NCBI GenBank assembly: GCA_036568605.1
Contig: DATCSE010000459.1
Location: forward strand, 1 to 17,105
Length of the DNA: 17,105 nt
Direction of reading: 5' to 3'
DNA from: DATCSE01 sp036568605
GTDB lineage: Bacteria > Pseudomonadota > Gammaproteobacteria > Burkholderiales > Burkholderiaceae_C
This document shows, one piece after another, positions 7,231-15,334 of the stretch. A program made the position numbers and the translations under genes. The number at the start of each line of letters is the position of its first letter. Position 1 is the first letter of the stretch. The notes below the pieces were generated by a model, which searched no databases, was not told the DNA's origin, and worked only from the letters and a program-made list of their open reading frames with translations.

Positions 7231-8451
7231 TCAGGCGGCTTCGGCAGTCTGCAGATCAGCCAGGCGAGTCTCGTACAGCGCGGCGATCAGGTCGGACTGC
7301 GTCACCATCCCGACGAGCTCGCGGCGCGCGTCGACGATGGGCACATGGTGCAGGCCCTCGTCGGACATCAGGCGCACCAGCGCCGTGATCGACGTATCGT
7401 CGGTTGCGGTCCGCACGCGGCCGGTCATGATTTGGCCGACGACCTCGTGCTTGTCCGAGGTCATGCCGGGCGTCCGCCGCAGGAACGCACGCAACCTATC
7501 GCCGAAGTGCTGGAACTCGGGCAGCTCGACGTGACGCAGGAAGTCCGAGCGCGTGACGATACCGATCACCTGGCGCGCCCGGCTCAGCACCGGCAGCGCC
7601 TGGACCCCGTGCCGCAGCATCAGGCGCCAGGCCTCGGCGAGCTCGGTTGCGAACTCGACGCTGACGACATCGCGCGACATGATGTCGGCGCAGCGCGTGT
7701 CGCCGAAACGGCGCCGCAGCGCCTGCGCCTCGGTCTTGCGGAACAGCTCGTCGAGTTCGTCGGCGCTGATGTCCAGCACCTGGTTGTACTCGCGCATCAC
7801 GGCTTTCAGGTCGTCCGGCGTGAAGCCCAGCCGTGCGGTCGGCGGCACGTCGGCGGTCTGGTGCGGATGCGCCGCGACCAGCTGCTGGGTGTGCGGATAG
7901 CGGCGCCCGGTCGCGCGGTTGTAGAACAACGCGACACCGAGCAGCACGAAGCTGTTCAGCAGCACCGGCGCCAGCACGAAGCCGTAGCCCAGACCGTGCA
8001 CCGCGGGGCCGCCGAGCACCGCCGTGAGCGCGACCGCGCCGCTGGGCGGATGCAGGCAGCGCAACACGAACATGGCGCCGATCGCGAAGAAGATCGCGGC
8101 GGTCGCGGCGGCCAGCGGCTGGTCGATCAGCTTCGCGCAGCTCACGCCGACCAGCGCCGCGACGACATTGCCGCCGACCAGCGACCACGGTTGCGCAAGC
8201 GGGCTGGCCGGCGCCGCGAACAGCAGCACCGCCGACGCGCCCATCGGCGCGATCAGCCAGATCGCCGCGGCGTTCGCGCCCAGAATCGCAGCGCTGAGCA
8301 GCCCGGTCAGCACGATGCCGATCGCCGCACCGGTGCACGAACGCAGGCGCTCGACGCCGTCGACGGAAGTCGGTGCCGGCAGCAGCGCTTGCAGCCACGC
8401 GGGCCACGCCGAATCCGTCGCAGAGGAATTGGGGCCGAACATCATGGGCAT
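7231..8451 (-). CDS. HPP family membrane protein with two CBS domains
   Basis: Predicted inner-membrane protein of 406 residues. The N-terminal HPP domain (about residues 38-178) has four to five hydrophobic helices and the signature CLHPPSGAVAL (HPP at 134-136). A soluble linker (about 180-250) follows, then two CBS domains (about 253-309 and 338-394) that normally bind adenine nucleotides and regulate the attached domain. Both CBS modules show the typical ADIMSRDVVSV / GQIMTGRVRTAT openings and RSDFL / QSDLI ends. HPP proteins have been linked to nitrite transport in plastids and cyanobacteria, but the role of HPP-CBS fusions is not settled. The ATG at 8451 is chosen because GAGGT lies about 7 nt upstream; ATGs at 8445 and 8442 are alternatives, and the frame is open to 8514. 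It diverges from the aap transporter genes. Confidence 0.9.
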   Translation of the reverse strand: MPMMFGPNSSATDSAWPAWLQALLPAPTSVDGVERLRSCTGAAIGIVLTGLLSAAILGANAAAIWLIAPMGASAVLLFAAPASPLAQPWSLVGGNVVAALVGVSCAKLIDQPLAAATAAIFFAIGAMFVLRCLHPPSGAVALTAVLGGPAVHGLGYGFVLAPVLLNSFVLLGVALFYNRATGRRYPHTQQLVAAHPHQTADVPPTARLGFTPDDLKAVMREYNQVLDISADELDELFRKTEAQALRRRFGDTRCADIMSRDVVSVEFATELAEAWRLMLRHGVQALPVLSRARQVIGIVTRSDFLRHVELPEFQHFGDRLRAFLRRTPGMTSDKHEVVGQIMTGRVRTATDDTSITALVRLMSDEGLHHVPIVDARRELVGMVTQSDLIAALYETRLADLQTAEAA

Positions 8452-8469
8452 GCAGGTTACCTCAGCGCA

Positions 8470-8498
8470 TCGCACGCGCCGATGAGCCTCGTTACACT
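8470..8498 (+). promoter_or_regulatory. Candidate promoter for the aap operon
   Basis: In the 84-bp gap between the divergent HPP-CBS and aapJ genes, TACACT (8493-8498, four of six bases of a -10) follows TCGCAC (8470-8475, weak -35) after 17 bp. The -35 match is poor, so an activator or a different sigma factor may be used. No operator-like symmetry was found in this gap. Confidence 0.25.
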
Positions 8499-8535
8499 GC
8501 CAAGCTCCTTCCAAGAACCAACAGGGGACCTGCTC

Positions 8536-9564
8536 ATGCCGCTCAAGCCATCACTGTTCGCCGTCGCGCTCGCGATCGTCGGCACCGCCTTCTCGGTTCC
8601 CGCGCACGCGGGCAAGACGCTGGATGCCGTGAAGTCGCGCGGCCAGCTCGTCTGCGGCGTCAACACTTCGGGGCCGGGCTTCTCGGCGGCCGACAGCCAG
8701 GGCCGCTGGAGCGGCCTGGACGTGGACTTCTGCCGCGCCGTCGCGGCCGCGGTGCTCAGCGATGCGAACAAGGTCAAGTTCGTGCCGCTCAATTCGCAGC
8801 AGCGCTTCGCATCGCTGCAGGCCGGCGAGATCGACCTGCTGTCGCGCAACAGCACCTGGACGCTGACCCGCGACGCGTCGCTGGGCGTGGTCTTCACCGG
8901 CATCAACTACTTCGACGGCCAGGGCTTCATGGTGCCGAAGAAGCTGAAGATCGACAGCGCGAAGAAGATGAACGGCGCGACCGTCTGCGTGCAGGCCGGC
9001 ACGACCAGCGAGAAGAACGTCGCCGACTACTTCGGCGCGAACGGCATGAAGTACAAGTCGGTCGTGTTCGACACCGCCGAAGCGATCACCAGCGCGTTCT
9101 TCTCGGGGCGTTGCCAGGTCTACACGACCGACATGAGCGACCTCGCCGGCGCGCGCACCAAGGCGCCCAAGCCCGACGACTACGTGATCCTGCCGCAGGT
9201 GATCTCGAAGGAGCCGCTGGGCCCGTCGGTGCGGCGCGGCGACGACGAGTGGTTCCAGATCGTGCGCTGGGTCGGCTTCGCGATGCTCGAGGCCGAGGAG
9301 GACGGACTGACGCAGGCCAACGTCGACGCCGAGAAGTCGGGCAGCAAGGACCCGTCGGTGCAGCGCCTGCTGGGCGTCACCGAAGACACCGGCAAGCTGC
9401 TCGGGCTCGACAAGGAGTGGGCGTATCGCGTCGTCAAGCAGGTCGGCAACTACGGCGAGAGCTTCGAGCGCAATCTGGGGCCGAAGACGCCGATCGGCCT
9501 GCCGCGCGGCGTCAACAACCTGTGGACCAAGGGCGGGCTGATGTACGCGCCGCCCATCCGTTGA
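8536..9564 (+). CDS. aapJ: General L-amino acid ABC transporter, periplasmic binding protein
   Basis: Secreted solute-binding protein of 342 residues, the size of AapJ/BztA, which captures polar L-amino acids for the ABC transporter. It has a signal peptide (MPLKPSLFAVALAIVGTAFS, cleavage after PAHA, about residue 25). The type 3 binding-protein fold then opens with the AapJ hallmark QLVCGVNTSGPGFS...GRWSGLDVDFCRAVAAAV. Further family features are RFASLQAGEIDLLSRNSTWT, YFDGQGFMVPKK, CVQAGTTSEKN and the C-terminal LGLDKEWAYRVVKQVGNYGE. AGGGGA about 9 nt upstream supports the ATG at 8536. It is the first gene of an aapJ-aapQ-aapM run with a 43-bp gap before aapQ. Two cysteines (40 and 66) are likely disulfide partners. 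Specificity is inferred from the family. Confidence 0.93.
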   Translation: MPLKPSLFAVALAIVGTAFSVPAHAGKTLDAVKSRGQLVCGVNTSGPGFSAADSQGRWSGLDVDFCRAVAAAVLSDANKVKFVPLNSQQRFASLQAGEIDLLSRNSTWTLTRDASLGVVFTGINYFDGQGFMVPKKLKIDSAKKMNGATVCVQAGTTSEKNVADYFGANGMKYKSVVFDTAEAITSAFFSGRCQVYTTDMSDLAGARTKAPKPDDYVILPQVISKEPLGPSVRRGDDEWFQIVRWVGFAMLEAEEDGLTQANVDAEKSGSKDPSVQRLLGVTEDTGKLLGLDKEWAYRVVKQVGNYGESFERNLGPKTPIGLPRGVNNLWTKGGLMYAPPIR

Positions 9565-9576
9565 CCCGGCTGACCG

Positions 9577-9589
9577 CAACGCGTCGTTG
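9577..9589 (+). other. Small hairpin in the aapJ-aapQ gap
   Basis: CAACG (9577-9581) and CGTTG (9585-9589) can pair around a 3-base loop in the 43-bp gap after the aapJ stop. Such hairpins between a binding-protein gene and its permease genes can protect the upstream message and give excess binding protein. It has no U-tract, so it is not a clear terminator, and the stem is short. Confidence 0.25.
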
Positions 9590-9607
9590 TTGCCCGATCC
9601 ACGGCCG

Positions 9608-10777
9608 ATGAGCCCCGCATCGTCGGCTGCGATCGGCGATGCCGCGTGGCGCGCACGGCAGCGCTCGCGCCGCCTGCGCGAATGGGCACTGCAGGCCGCG
9701 CTCGTGCTGGTGCTGCTGGTGCTTGCGGTCGCGTTTGCGCGCAACGTGGTCGCGAATCTCGAAGCGCGGCAGATCAAGTCGGGCTTCGACTTCCTGCGCG
9801 ACCCGGCGGGCTTCAACATCGGCGAGCTGCTGTTCGACTACAGCGCGAGCGACAGCTACCTGCGCGCATTCGCAGTCGGCATGGGCAATACGCTGCGCGT
9901 GTCGGTCTTCGGCATCGTGCTCGCGAGCGTGCTGGGCGTGGTCGTCGGGTTGATGCGGCTGTCGCAGCATCCGCTGCTGGCCTGGCTGGGCGCGGCGTAT
10001 GTCGAGGTGTTTCGCAACACGCCGCTGGTGATCCAGCTGCTCGCGATCTACCTGGTGGTCACCGAGCTGCTGCCCGAGGCGAGCAGCGCGATCGCGATCG
10101 ACGGGGCCGCGCTGCTGTCCAAGGAGGGCTTGCAGATCGCGGTGCCGCAGGCCGCGCGCGCGGCGCTGCTCGCGGCCCTGGCCGCGCTGGCGATCGTGGG
10201 GCTCGCGGCATGGCTGGCCGCGCGGCGCTGGCTGGAGGTCGGGGCGGGGCTGGTCGCGGTTGTTGCCGGCGGGGTCGCCGCGCTGGTCGCGTGGCTGCTG
10301 GCCGGCGTCGCGAGCGGCTGGTCGCAGCCGGCGCTGGACGGCTTCCTGATCACCGGCGGCGCGTCGCTGACGCCGGAGTTCCTCGCACTGTGGCTGGGGC
10401 TGTCGCTGTTCACGTCGGCCTCGATCGCCGAGATCGTGCGCGCCGGCGTGCAGGCAGTGCCGGTCGGGCAATGGCATGCGGCGCTCGCCCTCGGCCTGCC
10501 CCGCGGGCAGGCGATGAGCGGCGTGATCTTTCCGCAGGCGCTGCGGCTGATCGTGCCGCCGCTCGCCAGCCAGTACATGAACCTGATCAAGAACTCGTCG
10601 CTCGCGGTCGTGATCGGCTACCCGGACCTGGTCTCGATCGCGAACACCGCGATCAACCAGAACGGCCAGGCGCTCGAGGTGATCGTGATCATCATGGCGG
10701 TGTACCTGAGCCTGAACCTGCTGGTCGCGGTGATCATGAACGCGATCAACGCGCGGGTGACGCGCGCGCCGCGCTGA
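9608..10777 (+). CDS. aapQ: General L-amino acid ABC transporter permease AapQ
   Basis: Inner-membrane permease of 389 residues, close to AapQ/BztB. The ABC permease core begins near residue 90 (GMGNTLRVSVFGIVLASVLGVVVG), continues with EVFRNTPLVIQLLAIY, and resumes after the long extra segment (about 155-240) that characterises AapQ/BztB. It ends with the EAA coupling loop AALALGLPRGQAMSGVIFPQ (about 291-310), which docks onto an ATPase. The ATG at 9608 is chosen by alignment sense; an in-frame TTG at 9587 would add seven residues, and no strong ribosome site is seen for either. It forms a heterodimer with AapM, encoded 5 bp downstream. The EAA loop is intact, so it should need an ATPase although none is encoded next to it. 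Confidence 0.92.
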   Translation: MSPASSAAIGDAAWRARQRSRRLREWALQAALVLVLLVLAVAFARNVVANLEARQIKSGFDFLRDPAGFNIGELLFDYSASDSYLRAFAVGMGNTLRVSVFGIVLASVLGVVVGLMRLSQHPLLAWLGAAYVEVFRNTPLVIQLLAIYLVVTELLPEASSAIAIDGAALLSKEGLQIAVPQAARAALLAALAALAIVGLAAWLAARRWLEVGAGLVAVVAGGVAALVAWLLAGVASGWSQPALDGFLITGGASLTPEFLALWLGLSLFTSASIAEIVRAGVQAVPVGQWHAALALGLPRGQAMSGVIFPQALRLIVPPLASQYMNLIKNSSLAVVIGYPDLVSIANTAINQNGQALEVIVIIMAVYLSLNLLVAVIMNAINARVTRAPR

Positions 10778-10782
10778 CGACG

Positions 10783-11844
10783 ATGAACGCCTCGCCCGAT
10801 ACGCTGCGCCGGCGCTTGTTCCGCAGCCCGGGCGCGAGCCTGGTCACGCTGGCGATTGCGGCGCTGTTGGCCTGGGCGCTGTGGCGCGCGTTCGACTGGG
10901 GCGTGCTGCATGCCGTCGCGGCACCGGACCTGGCGGCCTGCAAGGCCGCAGAGCATGGCGCGTGCTGGGGTTTCGTCGCCGAGAAGTGGCGGCTGATCGT
11001 GTTCGGCCGCTACCCGTACGAGCAGCAATGGCGCCCGGCGCTGGCCACCGGCGGGGTGCTGGCGATGCTCGTGGCCACGGGCCTGCCGGCGTTGTGGACG
11101 CGGCGCGGCGCGCGCGCCCTCATGCTCGGCTGGCTGCTCGTGCTGGCCGGGTTCTTCGTGCTGATGGGCGGCGGCGTGTTCGGCCTGGAGCGCATCGGCA
11201 CCGAGCGCTGGGGCGGCCTGCCGCTGACCGTGATCCTGACACTGATCGGCATCGTCGTGTCGGCGCCCATCGGCGTCGCGCTGGCGCTCGCGCGGCGCTC
11301 GACCCTGGGGCTGGTGCGCTGGCTGGCGGTGGCCTACATCGAGCTGGTGCGCGGCGTGCCGTTGATCACGGTGCTGTTCGTCGCGACCTTCGTGTTCCCG
11401 CTGGTGCTGCCGGCCGGCTGGCGGCTCGACCCGTTCTGGCGCGTCGCGATCGGCCTCGTGCTGTTCCAGGCCGCGTACATGGCCGAGACGGTGCGCGGCG
11501 GGCTGCAGAGCATCCCGCGCGCGCAAGGCGATGCGGCATCGTCGCTGGGCCTGCGCTACTGGCAGGTGCAGGGCAGCGTGATCCTGCCGCAGGCGCTGGT
11601 CGCGGTGATCCCGGCGTTCGTCAACAACCTCTTGTCGACTTTCATGGACACTTCGCTGGTCACGGTCGTCTCGATGTACGACCTGACCGGCGCGCTGCGC
11701 CTGGCCCTCGGCGACCCGCAGTGGCGCCAGTACTTCATCGAGGGCTATCTATTGATCGCGGCGATCTATTTCGGTGGCAGCTTCGCGATGTCGCGCTACA
11801 GCCTGTGGCTGGAGCGGCGTCTCAGAGTCGGGCACCCGCGCTGA
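10783..11844 (+). CDS. aapM: General L-amino acid ABC transporter permease AapM
   Basis: Inner-membrane permease of 353 residues, partner of AapQ. The N-terminal part has an early helix (about 20-35), a periplasmic stretch containing PDLAACKAAEHGACWGFVAEKWR (a family-typical cysteine-bearing region), and helices at about 88-130. The ABC permease core follows: GGLPLTVILTLIGIVVSAPIGVALALARR, then YIELVRGVPLITVLFVA, the EAA loop DAASSLGLRYWQVQGSVILPQAL (about 250-272) and FVNNLLSTFMDTSLVTVVS. The ATG is 5 bp after the aapQ stop, so the two are co-translated. The next plus-strand gene is not the expected aapP ATPase but a small orphan 139 bp away, so the transporter must borrow an ATPase encoded elsewhere. 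Confidence 0.92.
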   Translation: MNASPDTLRRRLFRSPGASLVTLAIAALLAWALWRAFDWGVLHAVAAPDLAACKAAEHGACWGFVAEKWRLIVFGRYPYEQQWRPALATGGVLAMLVATGLPALWTRRGARALMLGWLLVLAGFFVLMGGGVFGLERIGTERWGGLPLTVILTLIGIVVSAPIGVALALARRSTLGLVRWLAVAYIELVRGVPLITVLFVATFVFPLVLPAGWRLDPFWRVAIGLVLFQAAYMAETVRGGLQSIPRAQGDAASSLGLRYWQVQGSVILPQALVAVIPAFVNNLLSTFMDTSLVTVVSMYDLTGALRLALGDPQWRQYFIEGYLLIAAIYFGGSFAMSRYSLWLERRLRVGHPR

Positions 11845-11902
11845 CGCGGCACCGGAACGCGACGAATTCGCGGTCGTGACGCGGCCGAGTCGGTACGCCC
11901 CT

Positions 11903-11943
11903 ATCCCCAATGGATGGGATGGCCAAGCGGGCACGCATGGCCG
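11903..11943. other. Short symmetric and repeated motifs upstream of the 82-aa gene
   Basis: The 139-bp gap after aapM holds an inverted repeat ATCCC (11903-11907) / GGGAT (11916-11920) and two direct copies of ATGGCC (11919-11924 and 11938-11943), each followed within a base by AAGC. These may mark a promoter or operator for the small gene that starts at 11984. No convincing -35/-10 pair or terminator was found in the gap. Confidence 0.25.
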
Positions 11944-11983
11944 AAGCTTCGCACCCCCTGAACGCCACGCCGAGGCCGACACC

Positions 11984-12232
11984 ATGAGCACCCTGATGCG
12001 CTGGATCAGCATCCTCCGTGCGTCGGTCCGCGCCAAGCCGGCCGGCACGGGGTCGTTCGAATACATCGATGCCGCTTCGCTGAGCGCGACCGATTTCCGT
12101 GCCAGCGCCACCATGCAGCTCGACGGGCCGACGCTGCTGGACTTCAGCGAGACCCTCCCGGCGATCGCGCCCCGCGCGGCACCGGAGGACGAGAAGACGG
12201 TTCCGACCATCCGGCTCGCCCGCGCCGCCTGA
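11984..12232 (+). CDS. Small hypothetical protein (82 aa)
   Basis: Unrecognised 82-residue protein. The ATG at 11984 has GAGG 8 nt upstream, which supports real translation. The frame is open further upstream to about 11774, but that part overlaps aapM in another frame and is not believed. The N-terminus (MSTLMRWISILRASVRAKPA) is a short amphipathic or weakly hydrophobic helix with basic residues. The middle (EYIDAASLSATDFRAS, MQLDGPTLLDFSETLP) is acidic and serine-rich. The tail is PEDEKTVPTIRLARAA. There is no signal peptide, cysteine or transmembrane span strong enough to call. It lies between the ATPase-less aap genes and a BON-domain gene on the same strand. It may be a lineage-specific gene; function unknown. 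Confidence 0.55.
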   Translation: MSTLMRWISILRASVRAKPAGTGSFEYIDAASLSATDFRASATMQLDGPTLLDFSETLPAIAPRAAPEDEKTVPTIRLARAA

Positions 12233-12244
12233 TCGGCGACATTG

Positions 12245-12301
12245 CAGGCGCCGCGGCCTGCTTCCTTCCACGTTCCGCTGTCCGGCCCACCCCAAGGCCG
12301 G
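12245..12301 (+). terminator. Two hairpins after the 82-aa gene, possible weak terminator
   Basis: CAGGC/GCCTG (12245-12249 and 12256-12260) and CCGGCC/GGCCGG (12282-12287 and 12296-12301, 8-base loop) can each form a GC-rich stem shortly after the stop at 12232. Neither is followed by a T-run; the first is followed by CTTCCTTCC. They are poor intrinsic terminators by E. coli rules but common in form for high-GC genomes. Confidence 0.3.
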
Positions 12302-12397
12302 CACAGAACTCGCTTCGCTCGTTCGTCCAGCCTGCTGAACACCATTCAACGGTGCATTCATCGCGGCGGCTTCACCGAGAAAGGGAATGCGAGGATC

Positions 12398-12769
12398 ATG
12401 CCGGCCGACTCCATCACCACGACGATCTCGACGCCCACAGCCGCATTCGCCGCGTTGGTGCGCGCCGCATTGGCCACCCCGCAAACGGTCCCCGCGTCGC
12501 GCCGTGCCGGTGCACTCGGCTCGGCGGGCACACCAAGCGCCGCCGACACCGCGCTGCGCGCCCAGGTGCTGGCACGGCTGGCGAACGACGCCGGCTGGAA
12601 CCGCGACTACGCCAACGCCCACGTCCTGGACGGCACGGTGATCCTGCAGGGGCTGTACGCGCGGCAGGCCGACCGCCGCAGCGTACGCGCCGCCGTGTTG
12701 GCGATCCCCGGCGTGCGCCGGCTCCGCGACGACCGGACCCGGCTGCGCGAGTGGCAGGCGATGGTCTGA
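12398..12769 (+). CDS. Small single-BON-domain protein
   Basis: Protein of 123 residues with a low-complexity Thr/Ala/Pro N-terminus (about 1-48) and one BON domain (about 49-112). The domain reads as a helix with ADTALRAQVLARL, then the strand pair AHVLDGTVILQGLY, the helix ADRRSVRAAVLAI and the closing PGVRRLRDD, which is the standard alpha-beta-beta-alpha-beta pattern. BON domains bind phospholipid or act in osmotic and envelope stress proteins such as OsmY. Unlike those, this one shows no signal peptide, so it is probably cytoplasmic. The ATG at 12398 has GAGG only 3 nt upstream, with AAAGGG further back, so the ribosome site is imperfect; the frame is open upstream to 12242. It is convergent with the TonB-dependent receptor gene, 15 bp away. 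Confidence 0.7.
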   Translation: MPADSITTTISTPTAAFAALVRAALATPQTVPASRRAGALGSAGTPSAADTALRAQVLARLANDAGWNRDYANAHVLDGTVILQGLYARQADRRSVRAAVLAIPGVRRLRDDRTRLREWQAMV

Positions 12770-12784
12770 GGCGGCGACGGCCCG

Positions 12785-15334
12785 TCAGAACGTCACGCTG
12801 ACCCGCGCCGCGATCTGCCGGTCGTTGACCAGCGCGTTCTGCGGGTAGGTGTCGCGGTAGTACGAACGGCGCAGCGTGCCGGTCAGGTTGCTGCCTTCGA
12901 GCGTCAGCGTGACGCGCGGGTCGATGCGCCACGACACGGAGGCATCCACCCAGCCGTAGCCGCGCGTGTAGGCCTCCCAGGCGCCGACGCCGACGAACGT
13001 CGTGACGCTGCTGAGAAAGCGGCTGCGCCAGTTGTAGGCCAGGCGTGCCGACACGTTGGCATATTCGTACAGCGCGATCAGGTTGCCGCTGTGGCGCGAC
13101 AGGTTCGGCAGCGGCACATCCTTGGCCAGCCGCAGGTCGTAGGTGCGGCTGTGCACGTAGGTGTAATTCGCCTGGAAGCCCAGGCCGCGCCATGCACCGG
13201 GCAGGAAGTCCAGGAAGCGCTGGTAGGCGAGCTCGACGCCGTCGACGTCCGCGGTGTCGAGGTTGTAAGGGCGGCTCACCTGGTAGATCTCGCCGTCGTG
13301 GAGTTCCGGTTGGGTGTCGTTGCGGATGAAGCCGTCGACCTTCTTCCAGAACGCCGTCAACGATGCCGCATGCCCAGCCTTGCCGAAGGCCTCGAGCGCC
13401 AGATCGACGTTGTTCGACCGTATCGAGCGCAGCGCCGGGTTGCCGGCGCCGCCGGTGTTCAGCGCCGGGTTCACCGAGTTGCGCACCAGCGTCAGCGACG
13501 GCGAGAGCTGGTCGAAGTTCGCGCGCGTGACGGTGCGCGAAGCCGCCGCCCGCAGTTGCACGCCGTCGCCCAGCGCGTAACGCAGGTTCGCGCTCGGCAG
13601 CCAGTCGGTGTGACCGCTGTCGGTCGTCACCGGCTCGACTGCGCCGGTATCCGGAACCGATTGCGAGCCGTCGACCTGCTCGCGCGTGTGCACGACGCGC
13701 AGCCCGACATTGCCGTCCAGCGGCCAGTTCGGCACCTTGAAATGCGCCATGCCGTACAGCGCATGGGTCTGCTCGCGGATCCGCCACAGGCTCAGCGGGT
13801 TCGCCGTCGGAATGGCTTGGGTGATGCCGAACGCGTTGCGCAGCCCGATCGCGTCGCGCGCGTCGGCCAGGTTCCCGACCAGGAAGCCGCTGACGCTGCT
13901 CGCGCGCCCATCGAGGAAGTTGCCGTACGGCATGGGCTCGATGCGATCGGGCGTCGCGGCGGCGGTGGGCCCCGACAGCGCCGCGTCCGCGATGATCAGG
14001 CCCGGCTCGTTGTCGGCACGGCGGCGCGCATAGCGCCAGCCCATCGACACGCGTTCCAGCGCCCCGCGGTCCAGTTGCCACTGCGCGTCCAGCCGCGTCG
14101 CGAACAGATCGCCGTTGAACGGCCGGGTCCGGTACGCGAGACTGCGGTACGCCATGTTGGCCGGGTTCATCAGATCCGTGCCGGCGACGCTGGTGGACGG
14201 CACGCCGGGCTCCAGGTCCTGCGAAAACTGAGCGACGCGCCCGCCGAAGACAGGCCCGGAGAAGAACAAGTCGTTGAAGCTCTTCGTGTAGCTGATGTCG
14301 CCGGTCAGCGTCGTGCGCTCGAGGTTCCAGCGGCCGCCGAGCGCGAACTGGTGCGTGCGATCGACGGTGTCGCGCGCGAAGCTGAGGATGGAGAACGGCG
14401 CGTTGGTCCAGGTGATGCTGCGCAGATCCGACGTGCCCGGGAAGAACGTCGCGCTGCCGGGAACGAAGCTCGTGCTGCTGTCGACGCTGACGTTGATCTG
14501 CTGCGAATCCTGCTTCGTCTTCAACCGCGCGAAGTGCGCCTCGGCGTTGAGCTCCAACGCGTCGTTCGGCCGCCATTGCAACAGCAGGCTCGCGGTCGCG
14601 CGCTTGCGCTTGCCGAGGCTGACGGTTTCCGAGGTTCCGTTCGGGACGGTCAGGCTCTGCCCGGGCACGAGGTCGGTCCGGACGATCGGGTTGCCGACGC
14701 TCTTCTGGTCCTCACGCCAGGCTCGGTCCTGCAACGCGACATTGACCAGCACGCCGAATTCGCCGCCGCCGCCGAGCCTGATGCGCCGGCTGAGCAGCGC
14801 CGAGGCCTGCCCGGTCGACTTGTCCACGAGGTCGCCTCGGATCACGCGCAGCGCGTACACATTCGCATCGCCGGCGAAGTCGAACGGCCGGCGCGTGCGC
14901 AGGTCGATCGTGCCGCCGATGCCGCCCTCGATGCGGTCGGCCGACGAGGTCTTGTAGACATCGATCCCCGCCAGCGTCTCGGCTGCGAAGTCGGCGAAGT
15001 CCAGCGTGCGGCCATTGCCGCCGGTGAACACCTCGCGGCCGTTCAGCGTGGTCTCGACCTGCACCAGGCCGCGCACCGACACGACCGAGCCCTCGCCCCG
15101 GTCGCGCACGATCTGCACGCCGGTGACGCGCTGCACGGCGTCGCTGACGTTGAGGTCGGGCAGTTTCGCGATCTCGGCGGCGATCACCGAGTCGACGATG
15201 TCGGCGCTGTCGCGCTTGATCTGCTGCGCCGACTCCAGGCTTTGCCGCGTGCCGGTGACCACCACCGACTCGAGACGCACCGGCTCGGCTGCACAGACCG
15301 ACGGCAAGAGCAGCCACGACAACAACTTCTTCAT
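12785..15334 (-). CDS. TonB-dependent receptor (Xanthomonas/Caulobacter type)
   Basis: Outer-membrane active transporter of 849 residues, energised by TonB-ExbBD. The start at 15334 gives a compact signal peptide (MKKLLSWLLLPSVCAAEP); an ATG at 15349 would add five residues. A TonB box-like VVVTGTR lies at about residues 24-30. The plug domain follows with IAKLPDLNVSDAVQRVTGVQI, VSVRGL, TLNGREVFTGG, IDVYKTSSADRIEGGIGGTID and RRPFDF, the pattern of the large TonB-dependent receptors abundant in Xanthomonas and Caulobacter. The rest is a beta-barrel ending ARVSVTF with the terminal Phe needed for insertion. No N-terminal signalling domain and no nearby anti-sigma gene were seen. Many relatives import oligosaccharides, but the substrate is not shown here. 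It lies 51 bp downstream of an MCP gene and may share its transcript. Confidence 0.92.
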   Translation of the reverse strand: MKKLLSWLLLPSVCAAEPVRLESVVVTGTRQSLESAQQIKRDSADIVDSVIAAEIAKLPDLNVSDAVQRVTGVQIVRDRGEGSVVSVRGLVQVETTLNGREVFTGGNGRTLDFADFAAETLAGIDVYKTSSADRIEGGIGGTIDLRTRRPFDFAGDANVYALRVIRGDLVDKSTGQASALLSRRIRLGGGGEFGVLVNVALQDRAWREDQKSVGNPIVRTDLVPGQSLTVPNGTSETVSLGKRKRATASLLLQWRPNDALELNAEAHFARLKTKQDSQQINVSVDSSTSFVPGSATFFPGTSDLRSITWTNAPFSILSFARDTVDRTHQFALGGRWNLERTTLTGDISYTKSFNDLFFSGPVFGGRVAQFSQDLEPGVPSTSVAGTDLMNPANMAYRSLAYRTRPFNGDLFATRLDAQWQLDRGALERVSMGWRYARRRADNEPGLIIADAALSGPTAAATPDRIEPMPYGNFLDGRASSVSGFLVGNLADARDAIGLRNAFGITQAIPTANPLSLWRIREQTHALYGMAHFKVPNWPLDGNVGLRVVHTREQVDGSQSVPDTGAVEPVTTDSGHTDWLPSANLRYALGDGVQLRAAASRTVTRANFDQLSPSLTLVRNSVNPALNTGGAGNPALRSIRSNNVDLALEAFGKAGHAASLTAFWKKVDGFIRNDTQPELHDGEIYQVSRPYNLDTADVDGVELAYQRFLDFLPGAWRGLGFQANYTYVHSRTYDLRLAKDVPLPNLSRHSGNLIALYEYANVSARLAYNWRSRFLSSVTTFVGVGAWEAYTRGYGWVDASVSWRIDPRVTLTLEGSNLTGTLRRSYYRDTYPQNALVNDRQIAARVSVTF

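Noticed and set aside
7345..8535. Apparent long N-terminal extension of AapJ
   Set aside because: It is antisense to the HPP-CBS gene. The signal peptide and ribosome site place the true start at 8536.
12414..14576. 720-codon minus-strand frame overlapping the TonB-dependent receptor
   Set aside because: It is a frame-shifted shadow of the receptor and of the BON region. The 854-codon frame carries all the plug and barrel motifs.
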